From Niveispirillum sp. (GTDB taxonomy: Bacteria > Pseudomonadota > Alphaproteobacteria > Azospirillales > Azospirillaceae), in contig JAEMSB010000002.1 of NCBI GenBank assembly GCA_016463045.1, positions 1-34,236 of the forward strand: 34,236 bases of DNA, given 5' to 3'. Position numbers and translations under genes: made by a program. How positions within the stretch are numbered: the stretch's first letter is position 1; each line of letters starts with the position of its first letter. The notes below the pieces were generated by a model, which was not told the origin of the DNA, searched no databases, and saw only the letters and a list, made by a program, of their open reading frames with translations. Positions 25,752 to 34,236 of this stretch are shown in pieces.

Positions 25752-27815
25752 TCAGATCGACGGCGTTGCAGCCTGTTGCGCAGCCGCCGCTTCCTGGCTG
25801 GCGGCGATATAGGGATAGGCGTTCAGGATATGGGCGGGTGCTACCCCACGCCTGCGCAAGGTCAGCAGGATGTCGGAAACATATTGGGCCGCGATGATGA
25901 TGGTGGCGTTCTCCATCTCGGCGGTGGCCACATCGCCGGGGCGGCACAGGGGCAGGCCGCGCATCTCCCCCTGTCGGCGGCTGTCCAGGAAGCCACGCAA
26001 CCGCTCACGGGCCGCGGCGGGCAGCCCGTCGCAGACCAGCCCCCCTCCCTCCCCGGCGCCATAGAGCCAGATCGGGCCGGTTTGCGGCAGACGGGTGAAA
26101 TCTTCAGCGTGCCAGATCCAGGGCACGCTGCCGGCAAGGACCGGGTCCAGGTCGCTGATCCCGGCCAGCCGGGGCGGCTGCTCTGTCGGTCCGGCTGGCC
26201 GGGTGGCGGGCCAGGGCCGGGGGGTGAAAGGGATGTCCGGCAGCCGGACCAGGGTCAGGCTGGGTACCGCCGGCAGGGCCAGGGGGCCGCTGCCGGCCAG
26301 AAGCGGGGGCAGGTCGAGGGCCAGCTGCGTCCAGTCTTGGTCCGTTCCGTTCGCTTCTCCCCCGCCCAGGGCGTCCAGTCTTTCCGTCCGGCAATAGAGG
26401 CCGCTGGCCCGCAGCCAGGCCCGGGCCGCCCGCCGTTCGGCACCCATCCCTTCCTCGTCGGGCGGCGGCAGGGCCAGCCGCTCGGCCGGGTCGATGGGAA
26501 AGCCGGTCGGCTCCTCGGGAGCGGGCCACAGCCCGGCAGCGATGCTGGCGTCGCCGGTAGCGGCGGCCAGTCCGGCCAGATGGCCTGGATGCCAGACCAC
26601 CCCCTCGGGCAGGACGGCCAGCGCCTCCAGCCCTGTCAGTCCCGCGCGCAGCGTCTCCAGCCCGACCGGGCCGGACAGGCGGCGCTGCGTGATCCCCGTC
26701 TCTTGGATATCCGTACCATCGGCGGGCAGCAGGGCCGTCACGGACAGATCCCCTCCGGCCTGTGCGGCCAGCTGATCCAGCCGCCCGGACAGATCGCCCT
26801 GGCCGGGCAGCAGCACGCCGATGCGCGTTGGCCGGGTTTGGGTGCGTGGACGGTGCAGGCGGTCCAGCAGGCCGGGCAGCGGTTCCAGCAGCGCCTCCAG
26901 ACAGAGCGCCCGGTTGAAAATGGCCTGGGCGTCTGCCGCCATGGCACGGGCCTCGGCGGGATGGGCGCGGATCCAGGCCACCTGATCCAGGATGCGGTCG
27001 GCTGTCTCCTCCTCGCCCCCCTCGACATCGACATAAAGGACGCTGTCGCCGAACCAGTGCGTAATGAAGGGATGCCGGTCGGCGATGATCACGGCGCCGG
27101 CGGCGGCCAGCTCAAACACCCGCATATTGGGCACGCCCTCGGCCCGGTGCTGCGGCAGATGCAGGCACAGCCCCATGCCCCAGTGATGGGCGGCATCGAT
27201 CACCGATCTGCCGTCGAAGGGCAGCGGCCCCTGCCAGGCCTCGGCCAGATGCGACCAGCGTTCCGCCGTGCCGTGCAGGGCCAGCACCCCGGCCTCCGAC
27301 AGGCGGCGCAGCAGCGTGGGATAACGCCGCCCGTCCCAGTTGGACCCGACATAGAACAGCCGGCTCTCCGGTCCCAGAGTGGGGGCCAGACTGGAACGCG
27401 GGGAACTGACATGGAAAGGCAGGGTCGGCGGATCGCGTCCCACACCGGCCATCAGCCCTGCCAGATGCGCTTCCAGCTGCGGGCCGGAGACCAGATAGGC
27501 GTCATAGGTCAACTCGAACGCTTCGCCATAATGGCGGGCCGTTTCGCTGGCTCCTTTCAGCAGGGAGGGTGGGTTCCAGTAGCAGGCCAGCCAGGGATGG
27601 GCCGTCAGCTTGGCCGTGACCTGGGGATGCAGGCACAGGACGCCATCGGGGTTCATCGCCTCCACCTGATCCGACCGGCTGAGGATCTCCGCCTCCCAGC
27701 CCAGGCCCGCGATGGCCCGCGCCATGCGCAGGGCCAGCTCCCGCTCGGCGATGGGATGGGTGGGGTCGATCGGGTTCAGCAGGGCCAGGCGTGGCCCCCT
27801 CCGGGAAAGGCTCAT
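25752..27815 (-). CDS. Glycosyltransferase-like protein with C-terminal Rossmann-like domain
   Basis: 687 aa; LFYVGSNWDGRRYPTLLRRLSEAGVLALHGTAERW, GVPNMRVFELAAAGAVIIADRHPFITHWFGDSVLYVD (Glyco_trans_1_2-like); C-terminal IWLYGAGEGGGLVCDGLPAAARERLRGFLDS. Confidence 0.75.
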   Translation of the reverse strand: MSLSRRGPRLALLNPIDPTHPIAERELALRMARAIAGLGWEAEILSRSDQVEAMNPDGVLCLHPQVTAKLTAHPWLACYWNPPSLLKGASETARHYGEAFELTYDAYLVSGPQLEAHLAGLMAGVGRDPPTLPFHVSSPRSSLAPTLGPESRLFYVGSNWDGRRYPTLLRRLSEAGVLALHGTAERWSHLAEAWQGPLPFDGRSVIDAAHHWGMGLCLHLPQHRAEGVPNMRVFELAAAGAVIIADRHPFITHWFGDSVLYVDVEGGEEETADRILDQVAWIRAHPAEARAMAADAQAIFNRALCLEALLEPLPGLLDRLHRPRTQTRPTRIGVLLPGQGDLSGRLDQLAAQAGGDLSVTALLPADGTDIQETGITQRRLSGPVGLETLRAGLTGLEALAVLPEGVVWHPGHLAGLAAATGDASIAAGLWPAPEEPTGFPIDPAERLALPPPDEEGMGAERRAARAWLRASGLYCRTERLDALGGGEANGTDQDWTQLALDLPPLLAGSGPLALPAVPSLTLVRLPDIPFTPRPWPATRPAGPTEQPPRLAGISDLDPVLAGSVPWIWHAEDFTRLPQTGPIWLYGAGEGGGLVCDGLPAAARERLRGFLDSRRQGEMRGLPLCRPGDVATAEMENATIIIAAQYVSDILLTLRRRGVAPAHILNAYPYIAASQEAAAAQQAATPSI

Positions 27816-27818
27816 GGC

Positions 27819-28733
27819 TCAGCTATAGCTGTTAGTGGCGAATTCCGGTCGGTCGTCACGCACGAAGAACAGGTCCACCTGCCACAGGGCCCGGTCACGC
27901 TCACGCCACAGCGGTTCCGACATGTCGATGACGCGGAAACCGCGCGCGGCCATGTAGGCGCAGATCTCATGGAACAGCATGGCCTCGGGATGGATATGGA
28001 AGATGTAGGTCTCGATCACCACCAGACTGGCCTGGGCCAGGATGCTTGCCGCCCCTTCCAGGATGGGCCGTTCGAACCCGTGCGTATCCAGCTTGATCAG
28101 ATAGGGGCCCGGCAGGCCAAGGCGCGCCACCTCCCCGGCCAGCGACACCTGCGGCACCGACCAGTGCCCCTGCCCGGGTGCCGTGCTGGCGGCCCCGCCA
28201 TAGGGTGCGTCGGGATCGTTGTAGAACCAGACTTCACCCTCCGTGGCACCGGCTGCCGCGATGACATGGCTGAAGGCGGGTTCGGCCGCGCACAGGGCCT
28301 CCAGTTTCTCCCGCCAATGGCCGAAGGCTTCTACCAGATGGTAACGGGCCTGGGGCCAGCAGGGCCTTGCCTTGATCGACCAGGTTCCATCCGAGGCGCC
28401 GACATCCAGGACGCTGGCCACCTCCACCCCGCGCGCCTGGATGCGGGCCAATGCCGAGGGGGGTTCCAGCCTGTCATCGCGCAGAAGCCAGCGCAGCCGG
28501 TTCAGGGCGGCATGGGCGTCGGGATCGATGGAGACGGCCCGGCTCATCGACTGGATGGCGCCCCGCCGGTCACCCTGCCGGTTCAGGCAGCGGCCCAGCT
28601 CGACATGGGCTTCCGGATCGTCGGGTGCCGCTTCTACGGCGCGGGCGAACCATATTTCTGCCCCAGCCTCGTCGCCCGCCGCCACAGCGGCCCGTCCCTC
28701 GGCCAGCAGGGCCGCGACATCCCCCTTGTTCAT
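27819..28733 (-). CDS. TPR-containing FkbM family methyltransferase
   Basis: TPR ARAVEAAPDDPEAHVELGRCLNRQGDRRGAI; SVLDVGASDGTWSIKARPCWPQARYHLVEA; YLIKLDTHGFERPILEGAASILAQASLVVIETYIF. Confidence 0.88.
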   Translation of the reverse strand: MNKGDVAALLAEGRAAVAAGDEAGAEIWFARAVEAAPDDPEAHVELGRCLNRQGDRRGAIQSMSRAVSIDPDAHAALNRLRWLLRDDRLEPPSALARIQARGVEVASVLDVGASDGTWSIKARPCWPQARYHLVEAFGHWREKLEALCAAEPAFSHVIAAAGATEGEVWFYNDPDAPYGGAASTAPGQGHWSVPQVSLAGEVARLGLPGPYLIKLDTHGFERPILEGAASILAQASLVVIETYIFHIHPEAMLFHEICAYMAARGFRVIDMSEPLWRERDRALWQVDLFFVRDDRPEFATNSYS

Positions 28734-28820
28734 TCCTGTTCCCCCTGCCCGCCGGCTTCCGCCACGGGCCATCCATTCAAACCGGCCTTTGATGCCCGGT
28801 GCCAGGCATCCGGGCCTCCT

Positions 28821-30002
28821 CTATCCCGATCGACCGCTCTCGGCCCCGATCAGGGCCAGCAGCGCCGCGCCCGCCGCCTGACGGACCTGATCATAGCGTC
28901 GGGCCGCGGCCTGGACAGCCGCTTGCGGCGTGCTGTCCGGCAGGCCCGGCAGCCGCGCGCTCAGCAGGGCTGCCAGCCCGTCTGCATCCCCGGGCGCAAA
29001 GAACATACCGTCCTTGCCCATCTGCTCCACATGTACCGGCAACTGGCTGGCGGCCAGCGGCACCCCCAGGGCAAGCGCATCCTCCACCAGGGTGCTCCAC
29101 CCCTCAAAGCGGGATGGTTGAATAACACAGGTCGCCATTTGCAGACAGGCCAGCACATCGGCATGCGGGATGCTGCCCAGATGCCGGATGCCGGTGAGGC
29201 CCAACGTCGCCACCATGGCGAAAAGCGTGTCGTAATAGTCCGGGCTGCGGTGATCCTCCTTGCTGCCTGTGCAGATCAGCTGGATCACCTCCCCCTGTTC
29301 GCGCAATCGGGCCAGGGCGCGAAAAGCCGTCCCATGGTCCTTGTGGGCCCAGAACTGGTTGGGGATGAACAAGAACCGGTCGGGCAATCCATAGCGCGCC
29401 CGGACCTCGCGCAGCCGGTCATTCCCCTGGGGCCGGGCCAGACTGCGGAAGTGCCAGACATGCGGCCGGGCGGCATGGTCGGGGAAGAAACTTTTCAGAT
29501 CGGCCAGGGCCGACCGGCTGCTCAGGATCAGGGGGCAGGGCCGGGCCAGCAGTTCCCTGACGCGTGCTTCCCGCTGCGCCCACTCATCCGGGGTGAAAAA
29601 TTCCGGCAGGTGGCGGTGCTGAAAATCAGGCACCCACAGCCAGTGTTTGGGGTTGACCGGATAAGGGTCCCCCGGAACGATGGGATAGAGGGCATCGGCC
29701 TGTTCGGCCAGGCTGCGCCGCCGCTGACTGGGTTCCAGGGCGGCAAGCCGGGCTTCCATGTCCGCCTCCCGCACCCTCAGGACCGCACCGTCAGTGCCCA
29801 GGACGCAGGTCACCGCCGGCCGGTTCAGGGCTTCCTGCAGGCCGCTGCCGGGTAGATCATTGAACACCAGGATGTCGGGCCTGGTCGCCTCCGGCTGACA
29901 GTCCAGCAGCTCAATCACGGCCCGCAGATAATTGAGGCCGCCTGCCCATCCGGCAGACCGGTCCTGAATATGCAGCAATATCCGCAGGCGGCCTTCGCTC
30001 AT
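28821..30002 (-). CDS. Glycosyltransferase family 4
   Basis: RFLFIPNQFWAHKDHGTAFRALARL, GIRHLGSIPHADVLACLQMATCVIQPSRFEGWSTLVEDALALGVPLAASQLPVHVEQ. Confidence 0.92.
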   Translation of the reverse strand: MSEGRLRILLHIQDRSAGWAGGLNYLRAVIELLDCQPEATRPDILVFNDLPGSGLQEALNRPAVTCVLGTDGAVLRVREADMEARLAALEPSQRRRSLAEQADALYPIVPGDPYPVNPKHWLWVPDFQHRHLPEFFTPDEWAQREARVRELLARPCPLILSSRSALADLKSFFPDHAARPHVWHFRSLARPQGNDRLREVRARYGLPDRFLFIPNQFWAHKDHGTAFRALARLREQGEVIQLICTGSKEDHRSPDYYDTLFAMVATLGLTGIRHLGSIPHADVLACLQMATCVIQPSRFEGWSTLVEDALALGVPLAASQLPVHVEQMGKDGMFFAPGDADGLAALLSARLPGLPDSTPQAAVQAAARRYDQVRQAAGAALLALIGAESGRSG

Positions 30003-30976
30003 CCTGTGGTCTCCAATCCGCCTGCCATGTCTTTGCGCAACCAGTTTCCATAGGTGCTGAGGCCCGTCGCCAGATCGGTCGCGGGCTGCCAGTCCATATC
30101 CCCCAGCCCGGCACAGAGATGGTGTGGGTCATGGACCCGGACCTGGCCTGTGAAGCGGACCGGCACGTGTGTACCCAGGGCCTGCTGAAAAAGGCTGATA
30201 GCGTCGGCCACGCGTGTGGCCTGACCACTGCCGCCATTGACGATCTGTAGCCCCGATGCAGCTTGTCCATGCAGATGGCAGATCAGGTCCACAGCATCGC
30301 CGATCGACAGGAAGTCGCGCGTCTCCTCCCCCGTTCCACCCAGCTCCAGCAGGCTTGTACCGGCACGCAGCCGGTTACCCAGTTCCCAGAATAGTTGCTT
30401 GCGCAGGCCCGGTCCATACAGGGAGAAGAAGCGGATGATGGTGACATGCAGGCCATAGCGTTGCGCACCCTGCCTGCAGACCGTTTCAGCCATCAGCTTG
30501 TGCCAGCCATACTGGCTGATGGGCATAGGCGGGGTGGCGCTGCCGATGGGGCCGACCGGCTGCTGTCCATAGATGGCGGCGCTGGATGGATAGATCAGGT
30601 GGGTGCCGTCACACCCTGCCAGCCCCAGCCCATGCACCAGGGCGCCCGTGGTCTGCACGGTCCGGCCGAAATCCAGTCCCGGCTGGGCGTCAGCCTGTCC
30701 GACATGGCTGCCACCAGCGGCATGAACGACCAAGTCCGGCGGGCCATAGTCACCCACCGCCTGCATCACAATGTCCTGATCGATGGTTTCCGATAAAGGT
30801 TGGATACCGTCGCAGAGCGGCCGGTCGTGGATATGGTGGCCGAAGGCAAGGATCCGCCAGCCATCGCGTGCCAGCCGTGCTGCGACCGCCGTCCCGATGA
30901 AGCCCCCGGCACCGGTTACCCAGGCCAGGCGGTCCTGTCTGCCTTCGATCGGCAACTTCCACCCCGGCTTAACCAT
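29999..30976 (-). CDS. NAD-dependent epimerase/dehydratase family protein
   Basis: VTGAGGFIGTAVAARLARDGWRILAF; YPSSAAIYGQ; SQYGWHKLMAE (YxxxK); overlaps the downstream GT start. Confidence 0.93.
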   Translation of the reverse strand: MVKPGWKLPIEGRQDRLAWVTGAGGFIGTAVAARLARDGWRILAFGHHIHDRPLCDGIQPLSETIDQDIVMQAVGDYGPPDLVVHAAGGSHVGQADAQPGLDFGRTVQTTGALVHGLGLAGCDGTHLIYPSSAAIYGQQPVGPIGSATPPMPISQYGWHKLMAETVCRQGAQRYGLHVTIIRFFSLYGPGLRKQLFWELGNRLRAGTSLLELGGTGEETRDFLSIGDAVDLICHLHGQAASGLQIVNGGSGQATRVADAISLFQQALGTHVPVRFTGQVRVHDPHHLCAGLGDMDWQPATDLATGLSTYGNWLRKDMAGGLETTG

Positions 30977-31015
30977 TCAACTGATGTCATAGATAGAGAC
31001 ACCCTGTCAGACCTG

Positions 31016-32185
31016 TCACCTGTTTTCAGTCCCGAGCCGTTGCAGGCACTCCCGGCCACCGGGCAGCCCATCCAGGAAGAAGTCAAAGAAGACGCCCCGC
31101 TGGTCCAGCGCTTGGCGCAGCAGCGACCGGGCCTTCTCCTCCTCTCCTCCGGCGTCGCGCAGGATGGCGGCGGCCAACGGTGTCATGTAGCTGTGCGTTC
31201 CCGCCAGCAGCGGGTCCAGCCCAGCCAATCCCTCGGCCCGTCGCCCCAGGGCAGCCAGGACGAAGGCGGCCACGATACGGCTGATCTCCTGGCCGCCGAT
31301 CAGGGCATTCGCCTCGGCGGCCAGGGCGGCAGGATCATCTCCCATCCGCAGCCGGGCCAGCAGGCCATAGGCCTGTCCGTTCACATCCGCTCCCAAACTT
31401 GGGATCATGGCCGCTGCCTGGTCGGCGGCGCCCCAGGCCAGCCGGATACGGGCCTGGAAAAGACGGATCTGCCCCGGCTGGGGATGGCCCAGGGCGTAGG
31501 CTTTGGCGAAGGCGTCGTCGGCCAAGGCATACTCATGGCGCAGAACCAGATACTGCCCCCGTGCAAAGGCCAGGGAGGCATTCTCGATACCCGCTGCTGC
31601 CGCACTGTCCAGATGGGTTCCCAAGCCTTCCACATCCCGGTTTCGCAGCAGGTTCAGGCAAAGGCCGGCATGCGCTTTCTCATTATCCGGTTCAGCGGCC
31701 AGGACTGCCCGGTAGGCAGTCTGCGCCGGGGACAGGCGACCGGCCTGTGTCAGGATTTCTGCCAGCCGCAGCAGATTGGAGGCTAATACCCAGCTGGTCA
31801 CCTGCGCATAGCTGGGGGCCAGCAACTGTCCAAGCATGGACTGAGCCTCGTCAGCGCTCTGGACTTCTTCACAACGTTCGACATCGGCCCGCAGCGTGAA
31901 TCCCGGATCGATGGCTTCTCCCTCAGTCAGCAAGGCGTTGGCCTGATCCTCCTGCCCCGTCTCGCGCGCCAGAATGATCAGCGCGGTCCGGGCGCGGGCA
32001 TGCTGGGGTTCCTGGGCCAAGGCTTGGCGCAGATGCTGGGAAGCCGCTTGCGGACTATTCATCCGGAGAAGGGCCCGCCCCATATGATAGTGATAATGGG
32101 CATGCGTCGTCGTCCGGATCGCCTGACGCCATTGCTGGATATGGGCGGGATCGATAGGGGTCGGATCGATTGACGGCATCATCAC
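31016..32185 (-). CDS. Tetratricopeptide repeat protein
   Basis: ALLRMNSPQAASQHLRQALAQEPQHARARTALIILARETGQEDQA and AYRAVLAAEPDNEKAHAGLCLNLLRN. Confidence 0.75.
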   Translation of the reverse strand: MMMPSIDPTPIDPAHIQQWRQAIRTTTHAHYHYHMGRALLRMNSPQAASQHLRQALAQEPQHARARTALIILARETGQEDQANALLTEGEAIDPGFTLRADVERCEEVQSADEAQSMLGQLLAPSYAQVTSWVLASNLLRLAEILTQAGRLSPAQTAYRAVLAAEPDNEKAHAGLCLNLLRNRDVEGLGTHLDSAAAAGIENASLAFARGQYLVLRHEYALADDAFAKAYALGHPQPGQIRLFQARIRLAWGAADQAAAMIPSLGADVNGQAYGLLARLRMGDDPAALAAEANALIGGQEISRIVAAFVLAALGRRAEGLAGLDPLLAGTHSYMTPLAAAILRDAGGEEEKARSLLRQALDQRGVFFDFFLDGLPGGRECLQRLGTENR

Positions 32186-32271
32186 ACTTTTCCTGCTGTC
32201 CGGTGCGGCACCAGACTACCCTTCCCGATCATCGGTGGGCAAGCAACAGGCCGGGAAGGAGATGACACGCC

Positions 32272-33981
32272 TCATTGAGCCTTGAAATCAGCGGGATCGA
32301 GATAGCAAAGTCCAAAATTCGCACATCGTTGGGCCAGCGTAGAAGGCGGACGGGTTTCCCACAGATAGCGGAAGTCCGGTAGCTCTGTCGCCAAACGCAG
32401 GAAATACCCCATGTAATCGGCCACAGCCGGCCCCTGCTTCATGATCTTGAACGAAAACAGGTACTTCCGGATTTCCTTATTCTCGCGGGTCCCCGAACGG
32501 TGCGGTCCCCAGTCATCTGGCCAGGATCCGCGATGGTCGCAGCGTACATCAAAGATGATCACATCGCAGGGGCTGCTCTGCAGGGTCCTGACCAGGGCAG
32601 GATCATAGGCGAGTTCGCCAAGCGCTACCTGTCCCCCATCACCGGCTTCGTAGGAATAGCGGTCCCTGACCCGGTGTGAGCCTGGGATGATGTCGAGTCC
32701 GCCCCCCTGTTCCCGACTGCTTTCCTGCTGATAGACGATGACTGTGTAAAGGCCGAGATCCTCTGTCTTCCAATGGAAGTCATAGCCGCGCTTTTCCAGG
32801 CCATGGACATCCTTGTGCCAAGTCGAATAGCGATCCTGGCACAAGGCGTTGACCGGTAGGATATAGCCGCCATCGCCAACGATACGCTGAATGGCCGTCA
32901 GCATCCTGTCGTTCATCAGCACCCGACTGATGTCATCAAACCGCGCCAAGGCATTGTTGCGGACATGCGTGCTGTCACCCAGCGACGGATCCAGACTGTC
33001 AGGTCGGGCGAAGATTGCTTCGGCCATCTGTCGGATATCGCCGGCAGCGTCTGCCGCATATATGTCCTTTAGTACCGTAAAGCCGCGCAGGGTCAGCTCA
33101 TGGCGTCGCGCCGCGTCACCCTCCTCCCGGGGCAGGAAGCGCATCAAGGCGCTTCGCTCGGGGATACCGTAGGGGTGATGCCACCCCTCCATCCTCTCCA
33201 TCTCATAGCCGGCTGCGGACCCGCAGGCCGCCAGCACTGCCGGCTCCTGGAACCAGTTATGGGGGTTCACCTGTAAGACCCCCTCGCCTGCTTCTGCCAA
33301 GGTTGCCGACGCGTAGATGGCCCCCCCCGGCTTCAGATGTACGCGCAATCTGCCAAGAATATCCTCGATCACCTCGGGCGGCAGGTGAGTAAAGACGGAT
33401 TGCGCCCAGATGATATCAAAGCGCTTGTCGCCAAGCGCGCTCAGGTCGCCGTCCGGAATGACATGCAGGACCGGTTGCTTGGCTTCCAGGCCATGGGCCT
33501 CCAGGATCCGACGCCCCTCATCAATGGATACGGCGGAGATGTCGACGCCCGTATAGCGTCCTGCATCCAGATAGTCCGCGATGTACTTGCCTGCCGACGC
33601 CGTACCACAGCCATAATCCAGGAAATCTGCTGTAGGTGGCATCAGCAGCTGGTCCCGCAGCCAATCCAGCTGAAAGACCCGGTTCAGACGTTCAAACGTA
33701 TTGGCCGAATGGGAAATGATCCGATCCTGGCGTTCGGCGTAGTAACGCACATATTCGGAAACAGGATCGCGCTGCAGATACTTGTCGAACAGCTGACGTT
33801 CAGGGTCGGTGAGGTCCTGGCTGGCAAACAGGCGCTGAACCTTGAAACCCCGATACGTCATCTCACCCCGCTCCTGCCTGCTGCCCTGCATCTCGGACGT
33901 TTCGGCCGACAAGCCTATCGCCTCGCTCAGGCTCATGCCACCCTTTCCGGTCGGCATATATGGTGCCGAGGCTGTAGCCAT
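32272..33981 (-). CDS. Class I SAM methyltransferase fused to phytanoyl-CoA dioxygenase (PhyH)-like domain
   Basis: N-terminal DFLDYGCGTASAGKYIADYLDAGRYTGVDIS...FDIIWAQSVFTHLPPEVIEDILGRLRVHLKPGG; C-terminal STWHKDVHG (HxD), GGGLDIIPGSHRVRDRY, DVRCDHRGSW, RKYLFSF. Confidence 0.85.
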   Translation of the reverse strand: MATASAPYMPTGKGGMSLSEAIGLSAETSEMQGSRQERGEMTYRGFKVQRLFASQDLTDPERQLFDKYLQRDPVSEYVRYYAERQDRIISHSANTFERLNRVFQLDWLRDQLLMPPTADFLDYGCGTASAGKYIADYLDAGRYTGVDISAVSIDEGRRILEAHGLEAKQPVLHVIPDGDLSALGDKRFDIIWAQSVFTHLPPEVIEDILGRLRVHLKPGGAIYASATLAEAGEGVLQVNPHNWFQEPAVLAACGSAAGYEMERMEGWHHPYGIPERSALMRFLPREEGDAARRHELTLRGFTVLKDIYAADAAGDIRQMAEAIFARPDSLDPSLGDSTHVRNNALARFDDISRVLMNDRMLTAIQRIVGDGGYILPVNALCQDRYSTWHKDVHGLEKRGYDFHWKTEDLGLYTVIVYQQESSREQGGGLDIIPGSHRVRDRYSYEAGDGGQVALGELAYDPALVRTLQSSPCDVIIFDVRCDHRGSWPDDWGPHRSGTRENKEIRKYLFSFKIMKQGPAVADYMGYFLRLATELPDFRYLWETRPPSTLAQRCANFGLCYLDPADFKAQ

Positions 33982-34063
33982 GGATAGCGGGCCGGAATTA
34001 TGGCATGACGGCGATGTGTCATTGGCAGTGCCGGATCAAGATTGAGTCCGGGCAGGAGTGAAG

Positions 34064-34236
34064 ATGCCTGTCGATCATTTCCACGCCTTCGCCGGTGGCG
34101 GTGCCCGGCGTTACGCCGACCTGATCGGGGGGGAGGCGGATGATCGTCCACCCCACCATTTTGATACCGGAGCCACGCTGGATCCATCCGTTCTGCTGGG
34201 CCCGTCGGCCTGCTGTGCCAATGCACTGGGCGGGCG
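34064..34236 (+). CDS. Unknown protein, N-terminal fragment (runs off window)
   Basis: ATG at 34064 after GGCAGGAG (SD-like): MPVDHFHAFAGGGARRYADLIGGEADDRPPHHFDTGATLDPSVLLGPSACCANALGG... Confidence 0.45.
   Translation, partial: MPVDHFHAFAGGGARRYADLIGGEADDRPPHHFDTGATLDPSVLLGPSACCANALGG

Noticed and set aside
25227-29855. 1542-aa plus-strand ORF
   Set aside because: Beyond about 25750 it is antisense to three well-supported minus-strand genes; its Gln/Gly/Arg/Pro-rich low-complexity composition is typical of spurious GC-rich antisense ORFs.
1-34236. CRISPR arrays, rRNA and tRNA genes
   Set aside because: No regularly spaced repeat-spacer pattern (the iterons are irregularly spaced and flank repA), and no tRNA or rRNA sequence recognised by eye.

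Overview
GC-rich alphaproteobacterial-type DNA (taxon not established), apparently from a plasmid or chromid that carries an exopolysaccharide (EPS) locus. (1) 1-7560 is an EPS block: glycosyltransferase tail, PF14907-type nucleotidyltransferase, O-antigen ligase-like protein, Wzc/GumC-type tyrosine autokinase and an outer-membrane beta-barrel. (2) A small serine recombinase (7886-8431) follows a res-like cluster of repeats. (3) Around 8.5-14.1 kb is a lasso-peptide-like RiPP locus: two putative Fe(II)/2OG oxygenases, PqqD/RRE protein, B2 transglutaminase-like protease, HPr-kinase-like protein, an asparagine-synthetase-like cyclase lacking the Cys2 nucleophile, and a 50-aa precursor candidate missing from the ORF track (13900-14052, minus). 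(4) On the same strand, upstream of the precursor, is a DUF6916-like gene, three tandem phage tail-collar/MdpB-like genes and a GNAT, with no other phage genes. (5) Next come an ABC exporter, a PRMT-like methyltransferase and a ccdA antitoxin with a decayed ccdB. (6) A RepA-type replication gene with six iteron copies sits between two convergent pairs of glycosyltransferase and TPR-methyltransferase genes. (7) The right end has a glycosyltransferase, an epimerase, a TPR protein and a methyltransferase-PhyH fusion. All family assignments come from reading motifs by eye; no searches were run.
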